This document shows, one piece after another, positions 26,666 to 34,314 of a stretch of 64,000 nucleotides of DNA. Each line of letters opens with the position of its first letter. Position 1 is the first letter of the stretch. Source of the DNA: Caldisericia bacterium. GTDB taxonomy: Bacteria; Caldisericota; Caldisericia; JAAYUI01. The notes beneath the pieces were generated by a model. The model worked only from the letters and a program-made list of their open reading frames with translations, searched no databases and was not told the origin of the DNA. The position numbers and the translations under genes were made by a program. Location of the stretch: the NCBI GenBank assembly GCA_017992475.1, contig JAGOOO010000002.1:62001-126000 (forward strand). Direction: 5' to 3'.

Positions 26666-27408
26666 CAGAGTCCCTCCGCAACTTTGAATTCACCGAGAGG
26701 ATAATACTTCATTGTTTCCTCTTTGACCCTCTTGAGTGCATCAACTGGGGTCATTCCCCAGTTTGTCGGGCAGGTGGAGAGAATTTCAACTATCGAATAG
26801 CCAAGGCCCTTGACCTGTGCAGTAAAGGCTTTTTTGATTGCAGCCTTTGTTTTGTTGATTCCAGGAACAGAAACAACATCTGTTCTGGCTATATAGGCTG
26901 GACCATTGAGCTGGGCGAGCATCTCGGAAACCCTGATTGGATAACCATTTGCCTGTGCCGTTCTTCCGTACGGGGAAGTCTCGGTTTTCCAGCCCATCAG
27001 TGAGGTTGGGGCCATCTGTCCGCCGGTCATTCCATAAATGCCGTTGTTGACGAAAATGGTGGTAATGAGTTCACCCCTGGTGGCTGCGTGGACCATCTCG
27101 GCGGCACCGATTGAAGCGAGGTCACCATCTCCCTGATAGGTCATTACAAACCTGTCCGGGAGGGCTCTTTTGACGCCAGTGGCAACGGCTGGTGCACGAC
27201 CATGGGCCGACTGGACTGAGTCAAAAGCGAAATAATCGACTGCAAGTGTGGAGCAACCGACTGGAAGAACGATGATTGCCTTCTGGAGGAGATCCATCTC
27301 TTCGATTACTTCGGCAACGAGTCTGTGGATAATGCCATGTGTACATCCTGGGCAATAGCTCCTCGGGATGTCCATGAGTGGAGTCGGCATGTGATTGAGC
27401 TGTTCCAT
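26665..27408 (-). CDS. vorA: 2-oxoacid:ferredoxin oxidoreductase beta subunit (TPP-binding)
   Basis: The 247-residue protein carries the cysteine motif YCPGCTHG, the TPP-magnesium motif GDGDLASIGAAEMVHAA and NNGIYGMTGGQMAPTS. It binds thiamine diphosphate and one or more iron-sulfur clusters and carries out oxidative decarboxylation together with the alpha subunit. It overlaps its neighbours by single bases. The partner VorB points to branched-chain 2-oxoacids, but 2-oxoglutarate cannot be excluded. Confidence 0.9.
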   Translation of the reverse strand: MEQLNHMPTPLMDIPRSYCPGCTHGIIHRLVAEVIEEMDLLQKAIIVLPVGCSTLAVDYFAFDSVQSAHGRAPAVATGVKRALPDRFVMTYQGDGDLASIGAAEMVHAATRGELITTIFVNNGIYGMTGGQMAPTSLMGWKTETSPYGRTAQANGYPIRVSEMLAQLNGPAYIARTDVVSVPGINKTKAAIKKAFTAQVKGLGYSIVEILSTCPTNWGMTPVDALKRVKEETMKYYPLGEFKVAEGL

Positions 27409-28481
27409 TACTTTGCCTCCTTCATAAGTTTAAGCATTACTTCGGAGATCTCGTTTGGTTCTGGCAGCATGCCACCCTGGCGACCATAGAAATGGACCGG
27501 TTTCTTGAATTCTGTTGAGAGTTTGACATCTTCGATCATCTGGCCAAAGCTCAGCTCAACATCAAGGAAGAACTTTACTCTTGGGTTTTCGGCCAGAGCA
27601 AGGAGCTGTTTCTTGGGGAACGGGTAAAGGGTGATTGGTCTTATGAGGCCAACTTTGTGTCCCTTTGAACGGAGGTCCTTGATTACGGTCTTGATGATAC
27701 GGGCAACGGTGCCGTATGCCACAAAAACGTATTCTGCATCGGCTGTTTCGACCTCTTCAAACTTTACTTCGTTCTTTTCGACATCGGCGTATTTTGCCCA
27801 CATCTTCTTGTTCATCACTTCCAGGCCTTCTGGAAGAAGGTCGAATGAATTAACAAGGTTCCTGGACCTCTTGCCTTGCATGCTGTCGGCTGCCCATGGT
27901 TTCTTGGGGAGCTTTTCGATGTCAACAAAACCTGGGAATTCCACTGCTTCCATCATCTGTCCCAAGAGACCGTCGGAGAGCATCATTACCGGGTTGCGAT
28001 ACTTGTCGGCAAGATCGAAAGCTAACTGCATCAAATCAATACTTTCCTGGACGGTTGATGGTGCGAGGACTATGAGATGATAGTCTCCGTGTCCGCCGCC
28101 TTTTACGGCCTGGAAATAATCGCCCTGTGCTGGTGCAATATCGCCAAGACCTGGGCCGCCTCTAACAACATTCATCACTACCACTGGCAATTCTGAGCCT
28201 GCTATGTAAGAAAGTCCTTCCTGCATGAGTGAGATGCCTGGTGAGGATGATGTTGTAATGACTCTTTTGCCTGCAGCTGCGCATCCATAGAGCATATTAA
28301 TGGCTGCAACTTCTGATTCTGCCTGCAAAAATGTTCCATTTACCTCTGGAAGACGCCTTGCCATGTATGCTGGCGCTTCATTTTGTGGGGTGATTGGATA
28401 GCCAAAAAAATGACGGCAACCTGCCCTTATGGCAGCTTCACCGATAGCTTCGGCACCCTTCATTAAAAGTTTTTCGCCCAT
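27408..28481 (-). CDS. vorB: 2-oxoacid:ferredoxin oxidoreductase alpha subunit (VorB-like)
   Basis: The 357-residue protein matches VorB from its start (LLMKGAEAIGEAAIRAGCRHFFGYPITPQNE) through QAESEVAAINMLYGCAAAGKRVITTSSSPGISL and VVRGGPGLGDIAPAQGDYFQAVKGGGHGDYHLIVLAPS. The last block is characteristic of 3-methyl-2-oxobutanoate (2-ketoisovalerate) enzymes. It produces reduced ferredoxin and acyl-CoA from amino-acid-derived oxoacids. It starts nine bases after the haem-lipoprotein gene, so it belongs to the same transcript. Confidence 0.9.
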   Translation of the reverse strand: MGEKLLMKGAEAIGEAAIRAGCRHFFGYPITPQNEAPAYMARRLPEVNGTFLQAESEVAAINMLYGCAAAGKRVITTSSSPGISLMQEGLSYIAGSELPVVVMNVVRGGPGLGDIAPAQGDYFQAVKGGGHGDYHLIVLAPSTVQESIDLMQLAFDLADKYRNPVMMLSDGLLGQMMEAVEFPGFVDIEKLPKKPWAADSMQGKRSRNLVNSFDLLPEGLEVMNKKMWAKYADVEKNEVKFEEVETADAEYVFVAYGTVARIIKTVIKDLRSKGHKVGLIRPITLYPFPKKQLLALAENPRVKFFLDVELSFGQMIEDVKLSTEFKKPVHFYGRQGGMLPEPNEISEVMLKLMKEAK

Positions 28482-28490
28482 TTATAAAAC

Positions 28491-29543
28491 CTACTTTCCT
28501 GAGAATTCCAGAGAGACTGGCTCTGTTGTGTAGACATGCGAGACGCCTTTCTGGTTGTCGAAGAGTGAGAGACCAAACAGATAAAAGCCTCCATCTTCAA
28601 GTTTGTGCGCAAACTGGACCTGAGTCGGGTTTGCTGTTACGAGTTTCCTTTTAAACTCGACTGTCCAGGCTTTAGCCTGATCATCATATTTTGCCTGGCA
28701 AGCAACATCGCCTGTGCCAGGATTTTTTATGTAATATGGAACCATGAGACCCGCTGGCAGTCCTGTAGTATCGGCGGGTACCTCAACCATTTTTGAAAGA
28801 TCGCCGATAGTCATCAGAGAGTATGGGATTGTAAGTCTCTGCATAAATTCAGGGGACCTGGCATTGCGTTTGTTTATATAAAGCGAGCCTGGGAAATATG
28901 AGTAGGCGCTTGTAGTTTCGAAGGTTTCTCCCTTTGGATCAACAGAGTTTGCCAATGGACCCACCACGTAATCATTTGCAGTGCCAAGTTGACCTGATTC
29001 TGCTGACATCCATGTCCAGATGTCGATGAATTCACCTTTGTCATTGGTGGCCATGTAGGAGTTATCATGGCAAAGCACTGAACAGCCCTGCTTTGTAAAT
29101 TCTTTTATCGGTGATGCTTCAAAGCCGAGAGCGAACATGTCTTGTTTTGGGAGTGAAGTTCCTGATTTGAACGTTCCGCCTTCCCTGACCTCCCATGGTT
29201 TCCCACCGATGTCCATGGACTCATCTGCCCATGATGCAAGAAGGAAGAAATTTTCATCATCAAAAGCTGCTTTGAGAGTAACTTCATAGGTGTTTGCGCT
29301 ATCCGAGACCTTGACGATGGTTGATTGGGCATTTGCCCAGGCCTCGTCGAGTTCTGAAGCAACTCCGTCAATCCTTGGCGCCAGCTCTGTGTACTCTGCA
29401 GTCACAACAGTGCCTGTTGGGGCTGATTCATAGGGTGCCGGAACGCTTGATGAAACGCTGACCGGCACAGAACCGCCACAACCTGCGGAAAAGGCGATTG
29501 CTACAAGGGCGATGCACGAAATGATAATGCTGGTTTTCCTCAT
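28491..29543 (-). CDS. Ethylbenzene-dehydrogenase-like haem-binding lipoprotein
   Basis: The 350-residue protein begins with a lipoprotein signal (lipobox around AFSAGC, residues ~16-22). A beta-sandwich of the EB_dh type follows (IDGVASELDEAWANAQ, then FFLLASWADESMD). A CSVLCHD sequence (CxxxCH) is present near residue 155, a variant covalent haem-c motif. Such proteins act as periplasmic or outer-face electron carriers. A good Shine-Dalgarno (AAAGGAGAGG) precedes the ATG. It is the first gene of the VOR-pfkA operon, an unexpected pairing with cytosolic enzymes. Confidence 0.78.
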   Translation of the reverse strand: MRKTSIIISCIALVAIAFSAGCGGSVPVSVSSSVPAPYESAPTGTVVTAEYTELAPRIDGVASELDEAWANAQSTIVKVSDSANTYEVTLKAAFDDENFFLLASWADESMDIGGKPWEVREGGTFKSGTSLPKQDMFALGFEASPIKEFTKQGCSVLCHDNSYMATNDKGEFIDIWTWMSAESGQLGTANDYVVGPLANSVDPKGETFETTSAYSYFPGSLYINKRNARSPEFMQRLTIPYSLMTIGDLSKMVEVPADTTGLPAGLMVPYYIKNPGTGDVACQAKYDDQAKAWTVEFKRKLVTANPTQVQFAHKLEDGGFYLFGLSLFDNQKGVSHVYTTEPVSLEFSGK

Positions 29544-29665
29544 TGACCTCTCCTTTGGTTACATTAAAAAAGCCCTCTCCATAAAATATCATTAAGAAGA
29601 AGGCTCATGTTTCTCACATCAATTTTTTATCACGCAGAAAAATAAGAGTCAAGGAGCCTTCTGGC

Positions 29666-29693
29666 TTGACAATACAAAGGTTTAACATAATTT
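29666..29693 (+). promoter_or_regulatory. Promoter of the PQQ-propeller lipoprotein gene
   Basis: TTGACA (29666-29671), 16 bp, TAATTT (29688-29693). The inferred start near 29700 leaves a short leader carrying GGAGG just upstream of the ATG at 29716. Confidence 0.45.
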
Positions 29694-29715
29694 CAATAAT
29701 GCAGGAGGTTTAAAA

Positions 29716-30993
29716 ATGAAAAGGTTTTTGTGCTTCGCGTCCTTGATCGTTATCCTCGCCTCATGTGGCGGAGAGGTTGAAGAAAAGATAGATACTACGC
29801 TGTGGGCAGGTTCTGGTGGGGACACCATGAGATCGTCCCTCGCGGCAGGTGAAATTGTAGCTCCCTTTGGCAAGATGTGGGAGACGGAAATCAATGGGCT
29901 TGGAGTGAGCTCTGTTGCTGTGGCGCTTGTCCCTCCTGAGGAAGAAAAGGGTCGCCTGACCGCAGTCTACAGGCTGGTAATTGCCTCAGGAAATGATGGC
30001 GCTGTCTATGGTATTGATTTTGACACCGGCATGAAGATGTGGGAAAAGAGACTTGAAGGCATGACGGGTAACCCCCTCTACTACAGTGGCAAGGTCTTTA
30101 TTTCAACCACAAAAGGTTTCTGGCATTGCCTCAGTGCATGGACAGGGGATGAGATATGGTCGGCAAGATACTCCGAGAAGGAACTTGAAAGACCAGACAA
30201 TGCAACAGCTGTGGTCTATTCTGGAAAGCTGTATTGTGCCCATTCGAATGGCGTACTTTTCTGTTTTGATACAAATAAGGGAACCGAGTTGTGGAAAAAA
30301 GTTTTCAAGGACTCGATACAGTGTTCTCCAGTTGTGGTTGAGGACAAAATTATCCTTTCCACTTACGAGATGAACGTTATTGCCCTTGACCCCAATAATG
30401 GCAACGAGCTTTGGAACTCAAAGATAGAAAGTCCTGTCACAACCACGCTTATTTCGGATGGAAAGCTGGTATTTGCTCCGCAAGCTTTTGGCGTAGTCTC
30501 TGCATTTGATGTAGTAGATGGTAAAGAAGCCTGGAAAATAAAAGCCTGTGAAACAATAGCTTATTCGCCATGCCTCACCAAAAGTGGATTAATGGCTATT
30601 CCCGATAAAAAAGCAGGAAAAATAGTTTTTGTCAGGTTGTCCGGCGGGACTGTGGATTCAGAAGTAAAGGTCCCATGGCCATCATCGGGGCTTGTGGCGG
30701 CAGGCGAGATGGTCTGCTTTGCAGCGGAAGATGGGAAGGTTTACACCGTTGATGCTGCAAAAAAACAGGCCATAGAGTCTTTCGATTTTGGAACAAAGGG
30801 TGCTGATAACAGGTACAAAAAGTTTGGAGACCCCTGCATTATACAGGGGAGACTCTTTATATCCGATGGCGCATCCAAACTTTACATGTTTGTGCCCAAG
30901 GGTTTTGAGCCAACAAAGATTGAGAATGGAAACACAATAATTCCCAGCAACAACCAGCCAAAAGAGATAGTGCCACCAAAAAACAATCCCTAG
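29716..30993 (+). CDS. PQQ-like beta-propeller lipoprotein (BamB-like)
   Basis: A lipobox (IVILASC, residues ~12-18) is followed by repeated propeller blades with the WD-like 'G..LW' signature: DTGMKMWEKRL, WTGDEIWSARY, NKGTELWKKVF, NNGNELWNSKI, VDGKEAWKIKA. A proline/asparagine-rich tail closes the 425-residue protein. The fold resembles BamB of the outer-membrane assembly machine and PQQ-dependent enzymes, but no PQQ or metal ligands are evident. It has a strong Shine-Dalgarno and its own promoter, diverging from the haem-lipoprotein operon. Confidence 0.82.
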   Translation: MKRFLCFASLIVILASCGGEVEEKIDTTLWAGSGGDTMRSSLAAGEIVAPFGKMWETEINGLGVSSVAVALVPPEEEKGRLTAVYRLVIASGNDGAVYGIDFDTGMKMWEKRLEGMTGNPLYYSGKVFISTTKGFWHCLSAWTGDEIWSARYSEKELERPDNATAVVYSGKLYCAHSNGVLFCFDTNKGTELWKKVFKDSIQCSPVVVEDKIILSTYEMNVIALDPNNGNELWNSKIESPVTTTLISDGKLVFAPQAFGVVSAFDVVDGKEAWKIKACETIAYSPCLTKSGLMAIPDKKAGKIVFVRLSGGTVDSEVKVPWPSSGLVAAGEMVCFAAEDGKVYTVDAAKKQAIESFDFGTKGADNRYKKFGDPCIIQGRLFISDGASKLYMFVPKGFEPTKIENGNTIIPSNNQPKEIVPPKNNP

Positions 30994-31643
30994 CGGTTTT
31001 TTGATATTTCCTGCAGGATTTTTCTTGGCCCTATTGCAATCAGCAGGTCGTCACTATCGAGAGTTTGCATTGGATCGGGGGGGATGAGTACCTCGTCCCC
31101 CCTTCTGATTGCTATTATGGTAGTCTGTTTCTCTTTCCTTAAATCCAGGTCAAGGATCTTCTTCCCCACCATGTAGTTTGGTGCCTGAAATTCGTATATT
31201 GCATACTCGTCGGAGATTTCTATGAAATCCAGGAACGAAGTTCCCGTTATCCTATTGGCTATCCTGACGGCCATGTCCTGCTCCGGGAAGAAGATGTCGT
31301 CTGCCCCAATTTTTTGCAGGACCCTGGCATGGATGGCACTTTCCGCTCTGGCAATGATGAAGCCGACTCCAAGGTCCTTTAGCGTTTGTGTCAGGAGGAT
31401 GTTTGATTCGATGTTTTTTGCAAAACCGATTACTGCAACATCGCATTGGGTCACACCTGAGTCCCTGAGTTCCTGCTCGTTGATTGTGTGCAATCTGATT
31501 GCACTGGAAACAAGTCCTTCAATCTGGTTTACCTTTTCAGGGTCGGTGTCAACCGCAAGTACCCCGTAGCCCTTTCTTTCAACTTCTGTGGCCAGGGCCA
31601 TTCCAAACCGGCCAAGCCCGAACACTGCAACCTGAAGACCCAT
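30990..31643 (-). CDS. TrkA/KtrA-type potassium transport regulatory subunit
   Basis: ATG 31643 (MGLQVAVFGLGRFGMALATEV) has a strong GGAGGTG Shine-Dalgarno; the upstream codons to 31697 lack homology. Residues ~1-130 are an RCK-N Rossmann domain with the GLGRFG nucleotide motif and the acidic VLAVDTD strand end. The remaining ~80 residues form an RCK-C domain (NYMVGKKILDLDLRKEKQTTIIAIRRGDEVLIPP). It would gate a potassium transporter; no channel subunit gene is in the window. The end overlaps that of the PQQ-propeller gene. Confidence 0.88.
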   Translation of the reverse strand: MGLQVAVFGLGRFGMALATEVERKGYGVLAVDTDPEKVNQIEGLVSSAIRLHTINEQELRDSGVTQCDVAVIGFAKNIESNILLTQTLKDLGVGFIIARAESAIHARVLQKIGADDIFFPEQDMAVRIANRITGTSFLDFIEISDEYAIYEFQAPNYMVGKKILDLDLRKEKQTTIIAIRRGDEVLIPPDPMQTLDSDDLLIAIGPRKILQEISKNR

Positions 31644-31676
31644 AAGGCACCTCCATTGCCAAATATAACACAATCC

Positions 31677-31704
31677 TTGACAGCATAAAGGGGGCATTTA
31701 CAAT
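31677..31704 (+). promoter_or_regulatory. Promoter of the SCIFF-like peptide gene
   Basis: TTGACA (31677-31682), 16 bp, TACAAT (31699-31704). Both hexamers and spacing are identical to those in front of minD. Initiation near 31711 would put the GGAGG (31711-31715) at the very 5' end of the transcript. Confidence 0.65.
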
Positions 31705-31723
31705 GCTTCCGGAGGTAACAAGA

Positions 31724-31885
31724 ATGCGTATTAAAATAATTGCAAAGAAACCTGCCTGCAGCAACATTGATGACGAAAACTGCAGGGAATGCCAGACCCC
31801 GTGCAAATCAGCAGCCAAAACTGCAAACACAATTTCAAACCAGATTTGTGAGGCCAAGGGGGCAAATTCTCCCTGGATACTCTAG
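31724..31885 (+). CDS. SCIFF-like ribosomal peptide precursor with altered cysteine set
   Basis: The gene encodes 53 residues, with GGAGG eight bases before its ATG. The core (residues 20-43) follows the SCIFF (six-cysteine) peptide pattern: CRECQTPC, then KSAAKTANT, then NQICE. Known SCIFF peptides read roughly CxECQxxC, QSACKTSCT, NQxCE. The fourth and fifth SCIFF cysteines are replaced by Ala31 and Asn35, while the acceptor-position threonine (Thr36) is kept. An extra cysteine is found at residue 12, and ten residues (AKGANSPWIL) extend the C-terminus. The maturase gene follows directly, which supports a precursor/enzyme pair. Confidence 0.72.
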   Translation: MRIKIIAKKPACSNIDDENCRECQTPCKSAAKTANTISNQICEAKGANSPWIL

Positions 31886-33177
31886 GTAAAATCCACGCTT
31901 TCAAGTTTAACGAAAAGACCCTGCTTTATGATTGCCAAGCGGGGTCTTTGCTTTTATTGGACGATGAGGCCCACGATCTTTTTACAAAAATAGAAGAGGG
32001 TTTTGATCCGTTTAGTTTGCCTCCCGGCGAGGCCAGGGAAATGGTTTTAGGGCTGATCAGTGAAGGCATAATTCTTTCCAAGGTTGATTATCCGAAGCCA
32101 CAGAAGTTGTCCCCAAAGTCTTTGTGTCTCATAGTTTCTCATGCCTGCAACATGGCGTGCACCTATTGTTCCCTCTCCAAGGCTACCATTGAGGGCAAGC
32201 TGATGTCTCCTGAAACAGCAATCAAGGCCATGAAATGGCTGATTGATAATGCCCCTGGGACCAAGGTTGATGTGGACTTTTTTGGTGGAGAGCCCACGCT
32301 TGCCTGGAAAACTGTCAAAGCGGTGGTCGATTTTTCCAAGGAATATTCAAAAACCAAGAGCAAAACGGTGCGTTTTTCCATGTCCACAAATGCGCTGGGT
32401 CTCACTGACGAGATGCTTGATTATTGCGATGAAAATTACATATCGCTCATTCTAAGTCTTGATGGCCCGAAAGCTGAAAATGACAGATGCAGGGTACTAA
32501 AAGATGGCAGGCCATCTTTTGATACTGTTTTGCCCAATATCATGAAGGTTGCCCAAAGAAGGCAAAGAGGGTGGTATGTAAGGGGTACATATTCAAAAGA
32601 AACCATCAACTTTTCTGATTCTGTCATTGCCCTTCACAAGATGGGCATCAACAACCTGGCTTTTGAGCCGGTTGTAAGCAACGACCCAAAAGTTGCTTTT
32701 TCGGAAAAAGACATCCCTGCAATCAGAGAAGAATATGAAAAATTGGCCAGATATTATGTTGAGTGCAAAAAAACTGACATGCCAATAAAGTTTTACCACT
32801 TTGAAATGGACCTGGAAAATGGCCCCTGTGCAAGAAAGTCTGCTGGTGGTTGTGGCGCCGGCGCAGAGTATCTGGCGGTATCGCCTGATGAGAAGATTTG
32901 GCCATGCCACCAGTTTGACACCGAAGAGGGTTTTTGCCTTGGAACGCTTGATAACCCACCCACACAGGCCATTTATGACGAATATACCATCAAAAACCAT
33001 CTGACTGAAAAAAGAGAATGCCCTGACTGTTGGGCCTCATATCTTTGTTCTGGTGGCTGTATTGCCTCAAACAAATTGCAAGAGGGCGACGTTCTCCTGC
33101 CCTACAAAATGGGTTGCCTCATCCAAAAGATAAGGCTGGAAGCCGCCCTCTGGGTTTATTCTGAACTCAGGGAGTAA
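31873..33177 (+). CDS. SCIFF-type radical SAM/SPASM maturase
   Basis: The radical SAM motif is CNMACTYC. VDFFGGEP, STNALG, YVRGTYS and EPVV follow in the order known from SCIFF maturases, then FYHFEMDLENGPC, GCGAGAEYLAVSPDEKIWPCHQF and the SPASM cysteines (CPDCWASYLCSGGC, and GCLIQ near the end). The first standard start in frame is TTG 31948. Upstream codons (IHAFKFNEKTLLYDCQAGS) match the conserved maturase N-terminus that binds the peptide, and contain no ATG, GTG or TTG. CTG 31873, ten bases after AAGGGGG, is my provisional start; ATC 31891 is another option. The end overlaps the facing gene by 11 bases. Confidence 0.85.
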   Translation: MDTLGKIHAFKFNEKTLLYDCQAGSLLLLDDEAHDLFTKIEEGFDPFSLPPGEAREMVLGLISEGIILSKVDYPKPQKLSPKSLCLIVSHACNMACTYCSLSKATIEGKLMSPETAIKAMKWLIDNAPGTKVDVDFFGGEPTLAWKTVKAVVDFSKEYSKTKSKTVRFSMSTNALGLTDEMLDYCDENYISLILSLDGPKAENDRCRVLKDGRPSFDTVLPNIMKVAQRRQRGWYVRGTYSKETINFSDSVIALHKMGINNLAFEPVVSNDPKVAFSEKDIPAIREEYEKLARYYVECKKTDMPIKFYHFEMDLENGPCARKSAGGCGAGAEYLAVSPDEKIWPCHQFDTEEGFCLGTLDNPPTQAIYDEYTIKNHLTEKRECPDCWASYLCSGGCIASNKLQEGDVLLPYKMGCLIQKIRLEAALWVYSELRE

Positions 33178-33556
33178 AAACCTCTTTTACAAGCACCTCA
33201 AGCTCGTCCATCGTTTTGTCCAGCTCGTAGGTCGTTGTTGCTTCAGTCTGGTTGGAAGGGTCCTGGACCATTTTTCTTCTGGCAATCCACCCGGATTCGA
33301 ACGAGGATGCAAGTTCTTTTATCCTGGCAACTTTTTCCGGTGTGGCATTTTTATATTTTCCAGATAACAAATCACCCATGTCCTGTATGAGCTTCAGATC
33401 ATCACTGATGGCAAAATACCTTTTGTCCAGGTCACCCATTGCTGACCGTTTTTCTTTTTGTATCCTGTCCATAACAGACTTTTTAGTGAAGTAAAGTATT
33501 ACTCCAAGTAGAATGCCTGCAACAACAGCGCCGAGTAAAAACAGCAATACATTCAT
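33167..33556 (-). CDS. Single-span membrane protein encoded with PspA
   Basis: The 129-residue protein has an N-terminal helix (residues 3-23, VLLFLLGAVVAGILLGVILYF) and a cytosolic, mostly helical remainder of ~100 residues. It is not recognised as PspB or PspC. The start shares a base with the pspA stop (TAATG), so translation is coupled. By position it is a candidate membrane anchor or sensor for PspA. Confidence 0.6.
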   Translation of the reverse strand: MNVLLFLLGAVVAGILLGVILYFTKKSVMDRIQKEKRSAMGDLDKRYFAISDDLKLIQDMGDLLSGKYKNATPEKVARIKELASSFESGWIARRKMVQDPSNQTEATTTYELDKTMDELEVLVKEVFTP

Positions 33557-34215
33557 TATTTGCCTTTCAGTTGCTGGAGCCTCTTGTTGATTTCATCCTC
33601 CTCGTTTATCGAGGCGATCTCGTCATCAAGCGAATCGGCTGCAGAACCGAGTTCTGCCAGGGCCGCAACCTTGTTTTCTTTCTTGATGACCCTCTGCTCA
33701 AGCTCGTTGAATGTTGTGCCAATGTCGGCAACATTGATGTTCCCCATTGTTTTGACGACCTTCTCTTGCGCTTTTGCCGCTTTGTTCCTGGCTATGAGCT
33801 CATCCATTTTTACCTCAGCCTCTTCGATTTTGGCCTTGAGGGCGGCGATGACATCTTTGAGCTTTGCGTTCAGCTCAACTTGCCTGACATGTGACTCTTC
33901 TGCGCTCTTTTGCTGTTTCTCGAGCGTCAATACTCTGGCCATACATTTTTTTGCAAGCTCTTCCTTGCTTGCGGAAAGTGCCTGTTGCGCTGCATCATTG
34001 TACTTTTTGAGATCAAACTTGATATCAGCGAGTCTCATTTCGGTCTGTTTTGAAACAGCCATCGACTCGGCGGCCGCATCAGTGGCTTCCACCAGGTCCT
34101 GCTTCATCTGGTCGATTTTGAGGGGAAGCATTTTCTCCGGGTCTTCCATCTTTGTCAACCAATCATTAACGTTTGATTGCAATATATCGCTGATTCTTTG
34201 CCAAAAACCTGCCAT
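33556..34215 (-). CDS. pspA: PspA/IM30 (Vipp1) family membrane-stress protein
   Basis: The 219-residue protein shows the family N-terminus (FWQRISDILQSNVNDWLTKMEDPEKML), a long coiled coil covering most of the chain and the C-terminal EDEINKRLQQLKGK segment. PspA forms rods and rings on stressed membranes (an ESCRT-III relative). A strong AAGGAGG lies upstream. Its promoter is embedded in the 34229-34269 palindrome. No pspF or sigma-54 site is seen, so control differs from E. coli. Confidence 0.88.
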   Translation of the reverse strand: MAGFWQRISDILQSNVNDWLTKMEDPEKMLPLKIDQMKQDLVEATDAAAESMAVSKQTEMRLADIKFDLKKYNDAAQQALSASKEELAKKCMARVLTLEKQQKSAEESHVRQVELNAKLKDVIAALKAKIEEAEVKMDELIARNKAAKAQEKVVKTMGNINVADIGTTFNELEQRVIKKENKVAALAELGSAADSLDDEIASINEEDEINKRLQQLKGK

Positions 34216-34228
34216 TTAACACCTCCTT

Positions 34229-34269
34229 GGTATTGATTGTAACGTAATAAGCTGGTTACAATCAATACC
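34229..34269. promoter_or_regulatory. Perfect 15-bp palindrome carrying symmetric divergent promoters
   Basis: The arms GGTATTGATTGTAAC (34229-34243) and its exact complement (34255-34269) flank an 11-base spacer. Because of the symmetry, each strand carries TTGATT, 18 bp, TACAAT. The leftward promoter would start near 34229, 14 bases before the pspA ATG; the rightward one near 34269, ahead of the ABC exporter. One dimeric regulator could control both. Confidence 0.6.
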
Positions 34270-34314
34270 CTTATACACTTGATACCAAAAAGTATTTGTG
34301 GCAATATTTGCCCC

